The notes: generated by a model from the letters alone, not told the origin. A DNA stretch of 64,000 nucleotides from Amycolatopsis umgeniensis (GCF_014205155.1 NZ_JACHMX010000001.1:4278001-4342000); one strand, 5' to 3'; shown: positions 35,412 through 43,632, numbered from the stretch's first letter. Made by a program: numbers and translations.

Positions 35412-37454
35412 CTAAGAACCGATGTCGGACAGGCCGTGCCTGCCGGGTTTCCACACCGCCACCACCGACGGCCGGGGCTGGGTTTCGCCGCCGTCCGGCC
35501 AATGGGAGGCCGGTTTGTCGGCATTCGCGCCGTCCACTTCACCCGGATGCTGGACACAGACTGTGACGATCTTCTCTTCGACGATCGGGCCACAGGTCTC
35601 CGCGCCGCGGGGCACGGTGAGGAACAGTTTCAGCTCCCCGCGGTTGCGGCCCTCCAGCGGCACCGAATAGAGGCCGTCGTTGATGCCCAGCGCACCTGCC
35701 GAGTCGGTGGAGATCCACAGGTTGCCGTGCTTGTCGAAGGCCACGTTGTCCGGACTGGAGATCGGCGAGACCTGATCCTTGGGGAACCCGGCGAAGTAGG
35801 TGTCGGGCGAAGCCGGATCGCCGCACACCAGGAACAGCCGCCAGCTGAACGTCAGCGCGAGCGCGTCGCCGCGTCGCTCCTCGAACTCCAGCACCTGCCC
35901 GTGTTTGTTGTTCAGCCGCGGATTGGGCTCGGTGGCGCCTTCCTTGCCCGGCTTGCCGCGATCGACGTTGTTGCTCAGCGCGCAGTAGATCCGGCCGGTG
36001 CGCGGATGCGCCTGGATGTCCTCCGGGCGGTCCATCTTGGTGGCGCCCACGCGGTCGGCCGCCTCGCGGGTGAAGACGTACACCTCTTCGGCGGTCATAC
36101 CGTCCACAAAGGACTTCTTACCGGAGGCGAGCGGGATCCATTCGCCGCTGCCGTCGAATTCGCCGTCGCTCGGCAGTTTCCCGGTGCCGTCGATCTCGGC
36201 CGCCGGGCTGTCGCCGGTGAACCGGCCGACGTACAGCGTGCCGTCGTCGAGCAGGGTCATGTTGTGCCGCCGGGCGTGGGCGCTGTCGCCCCGCTTCATC
36301 CGGCCCTTCGAAATGAACTTGTAGATGTACTCGAAGCGCTCGTCGTCACCGGAGTAGGCGACCACGCGGCCGTCCTTGGCGACGCGGATGTTGGCCGTCT
36401 CGTGCTTGAACCGGCCGAGATGCGTGTGCTTGACCGGGGTGCTGTCCGGATCGTTCGGGTCGAGTTCGATCACCCAGCCGAAGCGGTGGGCCTCGTTCGG
36501 CTCCCTCGCGATGTCCCAGCGCGCGTCGAACCGCTCCCATTTCCGGGTGGTCGCGGTGCCGTTGATGCCGTAGCGCGCGTATCGCTTGCGCTTCGCGGGA
36601 TCGGTCACCGTGTCGGCGTTCCCGAAGTACTGGTTGATGTTCTCTTCGCCGGACAGAATCGTGCCCCACGGCGTGACGCCGCCCGCGCAGTTGTTCATCG
36701 TGCCCAGTACCACCGTGCCGGTGGGGTCCACGGCGGTCTTGAGCAGATCGCTGCCCGCCGCCGGGCCGGTGACCTTGAACGGGGTGTGCAGGGTGATGCG
36801 GCGGTTGTAGCGCGACATCTTCGGCCGCAGATGCCCGGTGTCCCGTCTGCGGGACACCTGGACGACGGTGAGCCCGTGCGCGGCCCAGGCGATCTTGACC
36901 TGTTCCTCGGTCGGGTTGTTCCGGTCGTACCCGCGGAACATGAACTCTTCCGAGGTGTACTCGTGGTTCGTGACCAAAAGCGAGGACAGCCCCCACCGGT
37001 CGAGGGGCAGCAGCGCGGCGAAGTCGCAGTTGTAGCCGAACTGCTTCGCCTGCGCGTCGGCGGTCTGGTGGTCGAAGTCGAACTCCGGCGCACCGGGCAG
37101 CACCGCGTCACCCCAGCGGATCACGATGCCCTGCCGATAGCCCTCGGGCACCACGACGGCGTCGAGCGTGTTCGGCTCGACACGCTGGTAGTCGGTGCCC
37201 GGTGGCGGTTTCGGGCGTCCCGCGGGCGCGGCGGACGCGGGACCGGCGAGCGCTATCGGCGTGCCGGCCGCCAGCGCGACGACGGCTGTCGCCTTCAGTG
37301 CGCCCCGGCGGCTCACCGCGCCGAGCACTTCGGCGAAGGTGGGGTTGTCCGAGGTGTTGGGCGCGTCGTGGAAGCACGCGTCACCACAGCGATAGGTACA
37401 GGTCACTGACGCCCGGCTTGGTGAGTGGCCGGTCAGCAACGGAAGGAACTTCAC
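35412..37454 (-). CDS. PhoX-family phosphatase paralog, Tat-exported (680 aa)
   Basis: Same architecture as 33134-35233: a leading CTYRCGDACFHDAPNTSDN segment, then SRRGALKATAVVALAAG as the twin-arginine signal, then the PhoX core with LVTNHEYTSEEFMF, CAGGVTPWGTILSGEENINQ, IELDPNDPDSTPVKHTHLGR and YSGDDERFEYIYKF. GTG 37454 follows GGAGGTCCGC; a longer frame beginning at 37739 runs into the MFS region and is rejected. The two genes probably arose by tandem duplication and have diverged in loops and signal region. Substrate range could differ (phosphomonoesters versus diesters), which the sequence does not show. Confidence 0.92.
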   Translation of the reverse strand: MKFLPLLTGHSPSRASVTCTYRCGDACFHDAPNTSDNPTFAEVLGAVSRRGALKATAVVALAAGTPIALAGPASAAPAGRPKPPPGTDYQRVEPNTLDAVVVPEGYRQGIVIRWGDAVLPGAPEFDFDHQTADAQAKQFGYNCDFAALLPLDRWGLSSLLVTNHEYTSEEFMFRGYDRNNPTEEQVKIAWAAHGLTVVQVSRRRDTGHLRPKMSRYNRRITLHTPFKVTGPAAGSDLLKTAVDPTGTVVLGTMNNCAGGVTPWGTILSGEENINQYFGNADTVTDPAKRKRYARYGINGTATTRKWERFDARWDIAREPNEAHRFGWVIELDPNDPDSTPVKHTHLGRFKHETANIRVAKDGRVVAYSGDDERFEYIYKFISKGRMKRGDSAHARRHNMTLLDDGTLYVGRFTGDSPAAEIDGTGKLPSDGEFDGSGEWIPLASGKKSFVDGMTAEEVYVFTREAADRVGATKMDRPEDIQAHPRTGRIYCALSNNVDRGKPGKEGATEPNPRLNNKHGQVLEFEERRGDALALTFSWRLFLVCGDPASPDTYFAGFPKDQVSPISSPDNVAFDKHGNLWISTDSAGALGINDGLYSVPLEGRNRGELKLFLTVPRGAETCGPIVEEKIVTVCVQHPGEVDGANADKPASHWPDGGETQPRPSVVAVWKPGRHGLSDIGS

Positions 37455-37494
37455 GCGGACCTCCGTCAGGCAGTTCGGGAGGTCGACGCTAGGG

Positions 37495-37533
37495 CACCGG
37501 ACCAACGAGAGGAAACCCCTCATTGGTCCGGTG
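37495..37533 (-). terminator. Terminator of the MFS/MarR operon
   Basis: Arms CACCGGACCAA (37495-37505) and TTGGTCCGGTG (37523-37533) with an inner GAGG/CCTC pairing, 17 bp after the MFS stop at 37550. Confidence 0.75.
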
Positions 37534-37549
37534 TTCACCTTTTGTTCTT

Positions 37550-38767
37550 TTACATCTCTTCGCCGACGAGGACCGCTTCCGCCGGAATCGTGTGCGGGTC
37601 CGCGGACTTTTCGCGAAGGGTCAGCAGCGCACCGGCGACCACGCACAGGATGGCGGCGATCACGAACGGCGCCTGCTTGGCGCCGAACCACTCGGCCAGG
37701 TGACCGACGACGGTCGCGGCGACCGCGCCGCCGAGCCACCGGCAGAAGTTGTACCCGGCACTCGCGACCGGACGCGGGGCGTCGCTGATCGACATGGCCG
37801 TCCCGGTGAAGAGCGTGTTCAGCAGCCCGGAGACCAGCCCCGACAGGATGATGCCGACGACCAGCACCGGCTTGCTCGGGATCGCCATGATCAGCAGCAG
37901 CACGGCGTACCCGAAGACGGAGACCACGGTCGCGTGCCGCTCACCGAGCTTCGCGGCGAGTTTCGGCGCCAGCACCACTCCCGCGACGGCGACCGAAAGG
38001 CCCCAGCCGCAGAAGATCAGGCCGACCGCGACGGCACTCCACTCCAGGACGAACGGCGACCAGGCCAGCACCACGAAGAACGCGGCGGTGTAGAGCGCGG
38101 AACCGATCGACGTGCGCAGGAGGCCGCCGTGCTTCAGCGCGCGGAACGGGTCGAGCAGGCGGACCTTCGGCCGCTTCGCCTTCGCGTCACTGGTCAGGAA
38201 GATCGAGCACAGCACGAGACCGCACAGCATCAGCAGCGAAGTGCCGATGAACGGGCCGCGCCACGAGATGCTGCCGAGCAGCGCGCCCAGCAGCGGGCCG
38301 ACCGCCAGGCCGACGCCGAGCGCCGCTTCGTAGAGCAGGATCGCGCCCGCCTGGCCGCCGGTCGCGGCGCCGACGATGACCGAAAGCGCGGTGGCGATGA
38401 AGAAGGCGTTGCCGAGGCCCCAGATCGCGCGCAGCCCGATGAGCTGCTCGATCGACCCGGACGCGGCGCACAGCGCGGTGGCGACGACGACCAGCGTCAG
38501 CCCGACGACCACGGTCCGCTTGGCCCCGAACCGGGCACTCATCGCGCCGGTCACCAGCATGGCGACCGCCTGGACGCCGAGATAGCTGGAGAACAGCAGG
38601 GTCACTTCGGACGGCGTCGCTTGCAGGCCCTCGGCGATCGACAACAGGATCGGGTCGACCAGCCCGATGCCCATGAACGCGATGACCGCGGCGAACGCGG
38701 TGATCCATACCTGTTTGGGCTGTCCTTTGAGAGCGTCCAACAGGCTCGAGTGGGACTCAGCGCTCAT
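37550..38767 (-). CDS. MFS transporter, drug-efflux type (405 aa)
   Basis: Twelve predicted helices in a 405-residue major facilitator. The N-terminal half has GIGLVDPILLSIAEGL and, after the second helix, the motif A-like segment ARFGAKRTVVVGL. The fifth helix has GLAVGPLLGALLG, similar to motif C of drug antiporters. It overlaps the MarR gene by 11 nt in the same operon, so it is very probably the transporter that MarR represses. The exported compound is unknown. Confidence 0.88.
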   Translation of the reverse strand: MSAESHSSLLDALKGQPKQVWITAFAAVIAFMGIGLVDPILLSIAEGLQATPSEVTLLFSSYLGVQAVAMLVTGAMSARFGAKRTVVVGLTLVVVATALCAASGSIEQLIGLRAIWGLGNAFFIATALSVIVGAATGGQAGAILLYEAALGVGLAVGPLLGALLGSISWRGPFIGTSLLMLCGLVLCSIFLTSDAKAKRPKVRLLDPFRALKHGGLLRTSIGSALYTAAFFVVLAWSPFVLEWSAVAVGLIFCGWGLSVAVAGVVLAPKLAAKLGERHATVVSVFGYAVLLLIMAIPSKPVLVVGIILSGLVSGLLNTLFTGTAMSISDAPRPVASAGYNFCRWLGGAVAATVVGHLAEWFGAKQAPFVIAAILCVVAGALLTLREKSADPHTIPAEAVLVGEEM

Positions 38768-39227
38768 CGCGGATCAGTTCCTCCTTCTTGTCTTCCTGAA
38801 TTTCCTGCCGCAGCAACTTGGTGAGGGCGGGGAGCGCGGCTTCGATCGCGGCGCGGTCGATTTCGTCCAGCTCGATGAGCCGCTCGCGGAGGAATTCCTC
38901 CCTGGCGACGATCAACTGACGATGGAAGCGTTGCCCCACCTCGGTGACCTCGACGAGCACGGCCCGGCCGTCGGCGGGGTCGGGACGGCGGCTGACCAGG
39001 CCGAGCCGCTCGAGACGGCGGACGACGTCGGTCATCGTCGGCATCCGGACCCGTTCCAGCTCGGCGAGCGCGCTCATCCGGCGCGGACCGCCGTTCAGCA
39101 GCTCCGACAGCACCGAACCCTGGGTGAGGGTGAGCTGCACCTGCGGGGTCTCCCGGCGGACCAGGTAGTACAGCCGGAACACCAGCGGGCGGAGCCGGTG
39201 GGCGAGGTCGGCGGCTTTCATGGTCAC
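38757..39227 (-). CDS. MarR-family transcriptional regulator (156 aa)
   Basis: A winged-helix MarR protein. Helix-turn-helix region LTQGSVLSELLNGGPRRMSA with ELERVRMPTMTDVVRRLER, and the wing SRRPDPADGRAVLVEVTEVG. GTG 39227 or ATG 39221 may start the protein; neither has a ribosome site, so the mRNA may be leaderless. A 13-bp-arm inverted repeat (39226-39265) overlaps the start and is the probable operator. It also lies in front of the divergent HAD gene, whose expression it might affect. Confidence 0.9.
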   Translation of the reverse strand: MTMKAADLAHRLRPLVFRLYYLVRRETPQVQLTLTQGSVLSELLNGGPRRMSALAELERVRMPTMTDVVRRLERLGLVSRRPDPADGRAVLVEVTEVGQRFHRQLIVAREEFLRERLIELDEIDRAAIEAALPALTKLLRQEIQEDKKEELIRDER

Positions 39228-39265
39228 TTAGCCATGCTAACTAAAATTACTGAGCATGGCTAAGT
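39226..39265. promoter_or_regulatory. Probable MarR operator
   Basis: Arms ACTTAGCCATGCT (39226-39238) and AGCATGGCTAAGT (39253-39265) are perfect complements around an AT-rich 14-nt centre. It straddles the MarR start and the divergent intergenic region. Confidence 0.7.
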
Positions 39266-39304
39266 AATCTGCCGCACAGGTCCGTCCGGCCTAGGCTTGG
39301 GACC

Positions 39305-40003
39305 GTGGAAGCGGTGATCTTCGATCTCGACGGTGTCCTGGTGGATTCGGAAAAGATGTGGGACGAGGTCCGGCGGGCGGTGGCCCACGAGTTCCACGGC
39401 ACCTGGCGGGACGAGTCGACCAGGGCGATGCAGGGGATGAGCACCCCGGAATGGGCCGCCTACCTGGCGCACGACCTCGGCGTCCAGCTCCGGCCGTCGG
39501 ATGTCGCGCAGGTGGTGGTCGAGCGGATGGCGCGCCGGTACGCGGAGAAGCCGCCGATCATCCCCGGCGGTCCCGACGTCGTGCGCGAAGTCGCGAAGCA
39601 CTGGCCGGTGGCGATCGCGAGTTCGTCGCCGCCGCTGCTGATCAAGGCGTTCCTGGACATCACGCGGCTGCCGGTGCCGACGGCGGTGTCCTCGGAGCAG
39701 GTCGGCGCGGGGAACACCAAAACCCGGAAAATGCACACCAATGGAGTAGAGCTCGAAGGCAAGGGCAAGCCGGCACCAGATGTGTACTTGTACGCCGCTG
39801 ACCTGCTCGGAGTCGATCCGAAACAGTGCGCGGCGGTCGAAGACTCCACCAATGGCCTGAAAGCCGCGATAGCGGCTGGCATGACGGTGTTCGCCGTGCC
39901 CAACCCGCACTTTCCGCCTGACCCCGACGTCCTCAAGCGAGTCACGGTGCTGTCGAGCATCACCGAGCTTCCGACAGCGTTGAAGTCACTACCCGACGCC
40001 TAA
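39305..40003 (+). CDS. HAD-family phosphatase; probable prophage attachment gene with phage-encoded 3' half
   Basis: A HAD superfamily (beta-phosphoglucomutase-like) hydrolase of 232 residues. Motif I is VIFDLDGVLVDSE, motif II ASSSPP, motif III the Lys in GKPAPDVYLYAADL, and motif IV VEDSTNGLKAA. Between VSSEQVGAG and GKPAPD, where relatives run on directly, about 17 residues are inserted (NTKTRKMHTNGVELEG). By hand count about 10 of the first 136 codons end in A or T, against about 25 of the 96 from 39713 on. The stop overlaps the convergent phage gene by 4 nt. I infer that the first part is host and the last third was supplied by the prophage, restoring a working gene. TAGGCT 7 nt before GTG 39305 suggests a leaderless mRNA. 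Confidence 0.85.
   Translation: MEAVIFDLDGVLVDSEKMWDEVRRAVAHEFHGTWRDESTRAMQGMSTPEWAAYLAHDLGVQLRPSDVAQVVVERMARRYAEKPPIIPGGPDVVREVAKHWPVAIASSSPPLLIKAFLDITRLPVPTAVSSEQVGAGNTKTRKMHTNGVELEGKGKPAPDVYLYAADLLGVDPKQCAAVEDSTNGLKAAIAAGMTVFAVPNPHFPPDPDVLKRVTVLSSITELPTALKSLPDA
39713..39763. other. Candidate attL / host-phage junction
   Basis: This 51-bp in-frame segment codes for the extra 17 or so residues in the HAD protein and is strikingly A-rich compared with the sequence before it. The change in codon usage falls at its left edge. It is the most likely place for the attachment-site arm left by integration. No second copy is available in the window to define the core. Confidence 0.5.
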
Positions 40004-40491
40004 CCCGCGCGTCGGCGAAGCTGTCGGGCCGCGTATCTCCGAAGATCACCGAGCGACCGCGGCGAACGACCGCGGATCTGCTTGCCGATCTCGCGATACT
40101 CGGACGTAGACAGGTCGACCACACGGACATAGAGCGTCCGCGGGTCAACGACGAGTTGTTCTGCGATCTCGCCGGGATCATCGGACCAGAGCAGCGCGTC
40201 GGCGAGTTCGGGAACGATGATCAGCCGGCGGGCGGCGATAGCGTGCACGCGCCGCTCGAGTCGGCTATCGAGCCACGCCACACCGCAGTAGCCGAGGACG
40301 TCATCGCGCCGCTCGTGGTGGACGATTTCGTGCGCAACAGTGCACCGCGCTTCGGCCTGGTGCAGGATCGGGTGCACCCGAATCCGGCCACCGCCGTAGT
40401 CGCCCCACCCTGTCACGGCGGACGACACGATCACCTCGGCGCCGAGCACTTCGGCGTGCCGGTACGGGTCGTAGACACGGCCCCATTCCAT
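40000..40491 (-). CDS. ImmA/IrrE-family metallo-endopeptidase (163 aa)
   Basis: A zinc peptidase with the HExxH motif in TVAHEIVHHERR near the middle. In ICEBs1 and related phages, ImmA cleaves the partner repressor to trigger induction. Here it lies directly downstream of the repressor gene in the same direction, which supports that role. The C-terminal segment SRLERRVHAIAARRLIIV carries the third metal-ligand region seen in the family (acidic Glu). Its stop overlaps the end of the convergent HAD gene by 4 nt. Confidence 0.88.
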   Translation of the reverse strand: MEWGRVYDPYRHAEVLGAEVIVSSAVTGWGDYGGGRIRVHPILHQAEARCTVAHEIVHHERRDDVLGYCGVAWLDSRLERRVHAIAARRLIIVPELADALLWSDDPGEIAEQLVVDPRTLYVRVVDLSTSEYREIGKQIRGRSPRSLGDLRRYAARQLRRRAG

Positions 40492-40525
40492 GCGTGTTCC
40501 TCCCCAACACGCGGGCGGTGGGAAG

Positions 40526-40993
40526 TCAGGCGCCGGTGTCCGGGCCGGGTTCGTCGGGCCGCTCGGCCTCGCTGAGCCACTCGCGTTCTTGTTGAACTCT
40601 CATTGGTTCCGTACTTGGGCTGTCGGCGACGAGCTGTAGAGGGTTACCCCTGCTAGACGTGGGATGTTTCACGCCAAGATCGGGAACAAGGGGTGTGACC
40701 TCCCTAAATCGCGCGTCGATCTCGTCGAGCAGCTCGCGCACCGAGTACGCCGCGAGGCTCTGCCGGGCCTCGCCCGGCGCGAGCAAGCCAGCGCCGACGA
40801 GCAACGGCACGAGTGGCTCGCCGAGCGCCTCCGCGACGGCTCGTGCGTTCGGGATCGTGGGCGGTGAGCCGCGGTTCCGCCAATCCGATATGCGGCTCTC
40901 CGAGACGCCGGCGGCGCGTGCGAGGTGTGCTGGTTTCCAGCCGCGCTGTTCGAGTTGCCCTTGTAGATATGTCCACCACTGCCCGTCAGCCAT
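40526..40993 (-). CDS. Phage repressor, XRE-type helix-turn-helix (155 aa)
   Basis: N-terminal DNA-binding domain: LEQRGWKPAHLARAAGVSES and RISDWRNRG, then a VAEALGEPLVPLL helix. The C-terminal half is proline- and glutamate-rich without the Ser-Lys dyad of a self-cleaving LexA/CI repressor, in keeping with cleavage by the ImmA peptidase downstream. ATG 40993 is used; an upstream in-frame ATG at 41017 lies inside operator 1. It probably maintains lysogeny by binding the three repeats at 41005-41146. Confidence 0.85.
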   Translation of the reverse strand: MADGQWWTYLQGQLEQRGWKPAHLARAAGVSESRISDWRNRGSPPTIPNARAVAEALGEPLVPLLVGAGLLAPGEARQSLAAYSVRELLDEIDARFREVTPLVPDLGVKHPTSSRGNPLQLVADSPSTEPMRVQQEREWLSEAERPDEPGPDTGA

Positions 40994-41004
40994 AAGCGGA
41001 ATCC

Positions 41005-41146
41005 TACTTCCGTGCATGGAAGTAACAACACCCGGCGATGTTCCTCGATCTCGCTACTTGCGTACACGGAAGCGTTGAAACTCGCTTCCACCTGCCCGTA
41101 TGGTCGATCTTCCTAGGGGGTTCGCGATCTTCTATACGCGGAAGCA
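41005..41146. promoter_or_regulatory. Immunity switch: three operator-like repeats and early promoter
   Basis: O1 at 41005-41024 is TACTTCC-N6-GGAAGTA with perfect 7-bp arms. O2 at 41055-41074 and O3 at 41127-41146 share CTT-N8-GGAAG. O2 matches O1 at 15 of 19 positions. A candidate rightward promoter is TTGAAA (41075-41080), 18 bp, TATGGT (41099-41104), lying between O2 and O3. The region separates the divergent repressor and Cro-like genes, as in lambdoid switches. Confidence 0.65.
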
Positions 41147-41161
41147 GGAGGGGAACGTTTA

Positions 41162-41422
41162 GTGACATCGCACGTACGTATCCGACCGGATGCGTTGAGC
41201 AAGATTGCCACTGCGAAAGGGCTGCGATCGCGGTACGCGCTCGCGAAGTGCCTCGGCATGAGTCAGTCCACCGTCGGGCGGGTGCTCGACGGTGAGCAGT
41301 GGCCCGGAAACGAGTTCATCGCCGCAACCATCAACGGACTCGGCATCACGTTCGACACGGTTTTCGAGGTCACCGGTGGTGACGTCGCCTCGACGCCCGA
41401 GTGCTCCGGGGTGGCCGGATGA
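41162..41422 (+). CDS. Cro-like helix-turn-helix protein (86 aa)
   Basis: A small XRE-type DNA-binding protein: ALSKIATAKGLRSRYALAKC then LGMSQSTVGRVLDGEQWPG. It is divergent from the repressor across the operator region and is first in the rightward operon, the position of Cro. The GTG start at 41162 follows GGAGGGGAAC. The stop overlaps the exonuclease start by 4 nt. Confidence 0.8.
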   Translation: MTSHVRIRPDALSKIATAKGLRSRYALAKCLGMSQSTVGRVLDGEQWPGNEFIAATINGLGITFDTVFEVTGGDVASTPECSGVAG

Positions 41423-42324
41423 GCGCCGCCGCTGTTCGCGTAGGCACGTTCGAGCCAGGTTCGGCCGAGTGGTTCGCCGCTCGCGCGTCCGCCCTCGGCG
41501 GTTCCGAGGTAGCGGCGGTGCTCGGCCTCTCGCCGTGGGAGAGCCGGTTTTCTCTCTGGCACAAGAAGAAGGGCAGCACCGGGCCGACCGATGACAACGA
41601 CGTCATGCGGTGGGGTCGCTGGCTCGAGGAGCCGATCGCCCGCGCGTTCGCCGCGGCACATCCCGAGTACCGCGTGCGCCGATCCGGGACATGGGCCAGT
41701 CGGGCGCGCCGGTGGCAGGTGGCAACACCTGATCGGTTGCTGTCCAGTCTGACCGCGCGCGCATTGCTCGAGGTCAAGACCGCGCACAACACGGACGAGT
41801 GGGGCGAACCGGGTACCGACGAGGTGCCGATCTACTACCGGACGCAGGCCCTGTGGCAGCTCGACACGCTCGGCCTGTCCCGCGCGCACATCGCCGTGTT
41901 GATCTCCGGGTCGGACTACCGCGAGTACGTCGTCGACTGGAACATCGCCGAGGTTTCCGTGCTCCGCGACGCCGCCCGCGAATTCCTCGACACCCTCGAG
42001 CGCGACGAACGCCCGGACATCGACGAGCACACCGCGACGTACCGGACGGTGCGCGCACTGCACCCGCTCATCGACGACGTCGAGATCGAGATCGCTCCAA
42101 CGCTTGCCGAGCGCTACCGCACCGCGGTCGCCGAGCACAAGGCCGCCGAGAACGCCAAGCGTCGCGCGGCCGCCGAAGTGCTCGACGCGCTCGGCTCCGG
42201 CCGGCGCGCCGTAGTCGCCTGCGAGTCCATCGCGATTCGCGTACCGGGCACTGGCGACTCGCCGCCGTCGCTGCGCCCGTCTCCCATCCGTTCGACACCG
42301 CAGAAGGTGAGCGCCGCAGCATGA
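41419..42324 (+). CDS. YqaJ-family phage exonuclease (301 aa)
   Basis: A lambda-exonuclease-type nuclease that resects DNA ends for single-strand annealing. The N-terminal motif GGSEVAAVLGLSPWESRF is diagnostic of YqaJ. The PD-(D/E)xK centre is TPDRLL with LLEVKTAH (D, then ExK), and EVPIYYRTQALWQL is the conserved helix after it. The tail is helical and basic. It works with the RecT protein encoded immediately downstream (ATGA overlap). Confidence 0.92.
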   Translation: MSAAAVRVGTFEPGSAEWFAARASALGGSEVAAVLGLSPWESRFSLWHKKKGSTGPTDDNDVMRWGRWLEEPIARAFAAAHPEYRVRRSGTWASRARRWQVATPDRLLSSLTARALLEVKTAHNTDEWGEPGTDEVPIYYRTQALWQLDTLGLSRAHIAVLISGSDYREYVVDWNIAEVSVLRDAAREFLDTLERDERPDIDEHTATYRTVRALHPLIDDVEIEIAPTLAERYRTAVAEHKAAENAKRRAAAEVLDALGSGRRAVVACESIAIRVPGTGDSPPSLRPSPIRSTPQKVSAAA

Positions 42325-43130
42325 CCACTCAGACCGTCACGTCGGCCGTCGCGCAGCAGCGGGACAGCTCGCCGGCCGCGCTGGTGCGCAAGTACCGCAC
42401 AGACTTCGCGACCGTGCTTCCCAGCCACATCAAGCCCGAGACGTGGCTGCGTATCGCTACCGGTGCCCTGCGCCGGAGTCCGCAGCTCGCGCACGCCGCG
42501 GAGAAGAACCCGACATCGTTGCTCGTCGCGCTTCTCGATGCCGCGCGCAAGGGGCTCGAGCCGGGCACGGAGCAGTACTACCTAGTGCCGCGCAAGACCA
42601 AGCGCGGTCCCGAGGTCCTCGGCATCACCGGGTATCAGGGCGAGGTGGAACTCATGTACCGGGCCGGCGCGGTGTCCTCGGTCAAGGTCGAAGTGGTGCG
42701 CGAACACGACACCTTCGCCTACAACCCGGGCGAGCACGACCGGCCGGTGCACGAGATCAACTGGCGCGCCGACCGCGGCGACCTGGTGCTCGCCTACGCG
42801 TACGCGAAGATGCGCGACGGGGCGACGAGCAACGTCTCGGTGCTCTCCGCCGACGACATCGCCGTCATTCTGTCCAAGGCCGAGGGCGCCGACTCGCCGT
42901 TCTCGCCGTGGCAGTGGAACCCCAAGGCGATGTGGCTCAAGTCGGCCGCGCACCAGCTCGCGAAGTGGGTGCCGACCAGCGCCGAGCGCGTCTGGCAGCC
43001 CGACGGGCCGCCGCCCGAGGTGCCGCCGGCCGCGCCGGTCATCCTGCCCACTACTGAGGACGTCGTCGACGCCGAAGTCGTCGACGACTGGCCAACCGCG
43101 CCGGCGGACACCGCGGACGGTGAGCGATGA
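42321..43130 (+). CDS. recT: RecT-family single-strand annealing protein (269 aa)
   Basis: Anneals complementary single strands made by the partner exonuclease. Family features are the N-terminal LPSHIKPETWLRIATGALRR, the core KGLEPGTEQYYLVPRK followed by GITGYQGEVELMYRAG, and the PWQWNPKAMWLKSAAHQLAK segment. The C-terminus is acidic and proline-rich, as in many phage RecT proteins. It overlaps genes on both sides by 4 nt. Confidence 0.93.
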   Translation: MTTQTVTSAVAQQRDSSPAALVRKYRTDFATVLPSHIKPETWLRIATGALRRSPQLAHAAEKNPTSLLVALLDAARKGLEPGTEQYYLVPRKTKRGPEVLGITGYQGEVELMYRAGAVSSVKVEVVREHDTFAYNPGEHDRPVHEINWRADRGDLVLAYAYAKMRDGATSNVSVLSADDIAVILSKAEGADSPFSPWQWNPKAMWLKSAAHQLAKWVPTSAERVWQPDGPPPEVPPAAPVILPTTEDVVDAEVVDDWPTAPADTADGER

Positions 43131-43309
43131 CCGCCACCAACGCGAAGGGGCTCGAGGTGATCGCCGACGAGCCCACCGAGGCGCCGATGCGCGCCAAGGG
43201 CGGCGCGCCGGTGCTCTGGCGGCTACTCGCCGACCTGGCCGAGTGGGCTCACGAGATCCGGTCGCGTCCGTGGGAGGGAGCCAAGCCGTGGCCGACCAGC
43301 TCGCTTTAG
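43127..43309 (+). CDS. Small phage protein (60 aa)
   Basis: Not recognised. A short, soluble protein with a helical stretch VLWRLLADLAEWAHEI. The ATG at 43127 overlaps the recT stop by 4 nt, and its 3' end overlaps the next gene by 22 nt, which supports real translation in this compact operon. Evidence rests on context only. Confidence 0.5.
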   Translation: MTATNAKGLEVIADEPTEAPMRAKGGAPVLWRLLADLAEWAHEIRSRPWEGAKPWPTSSL

Positions 43310-43632
43310 GGTTCGCCGACCGGCACGCTGGCCAAGAGGCCAACCTCGCCGCCGCGGTCGCCATGAACGGCGACTACCGGGCCGAGGCCGAGGCCGCGCT
43401 CGCCGAGCTGGTCCGCGAAGGCAGGCCGTTCACCGCCGAGGACGTCCGCAAGGCCGTTCCTAAGGAAGTCGAGCCGCACTCGCCGAACGTCCTTCCGTCC
43501 GTGCTCGGCACGTGGGCCGCACGTCGGCTGATCGTGCCTTGCGGCGAGTACCGCAGCCGCCGGCGAAGCCGCCGCGCGAGCCGCAACCGGGTGTGGATTG
43601 CTCGCGGACCGGTCGCGGAAACGCTTTCGTAG
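43288..43632 (+). CDS. Phage protein with winged-helix-like fold (114 aa)
   Basis: Not assigned to a named family. Residues 1-80 are helical (LALGFADRHAGQEANLAAAV, then EAALAELVREGRPFTAEDVR) and the VLPSVLGTWAARRLIVPCGE region resembles the wing of a small DNA-binding domain. The C-terminus is strongly basic (RSRRRSRRASRNR). GTG 43288 follows GGGAGGGAG. Last gene of the early recombination operon; a role in DNA replication or repair is a guess from position. Confidence 0.6.
   Translation: MADQLALGFADRHAGQEANLAAAVAMNGDYRAEAEAALAELVREGRPFTAEDVRKAVPKEVEPHSPNVLPSVLGTWAARRLIVPCGEYRSRRRSRRASRNRVWIARGPVAETLS

Noticed and set aside
39305..40491. A phage integrase next to the left attachment site
   Set aside because: No tyrosine or serine recombinase motif was found here or anywhere to 64000. 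The integrase is probably at the right end, outside the window.
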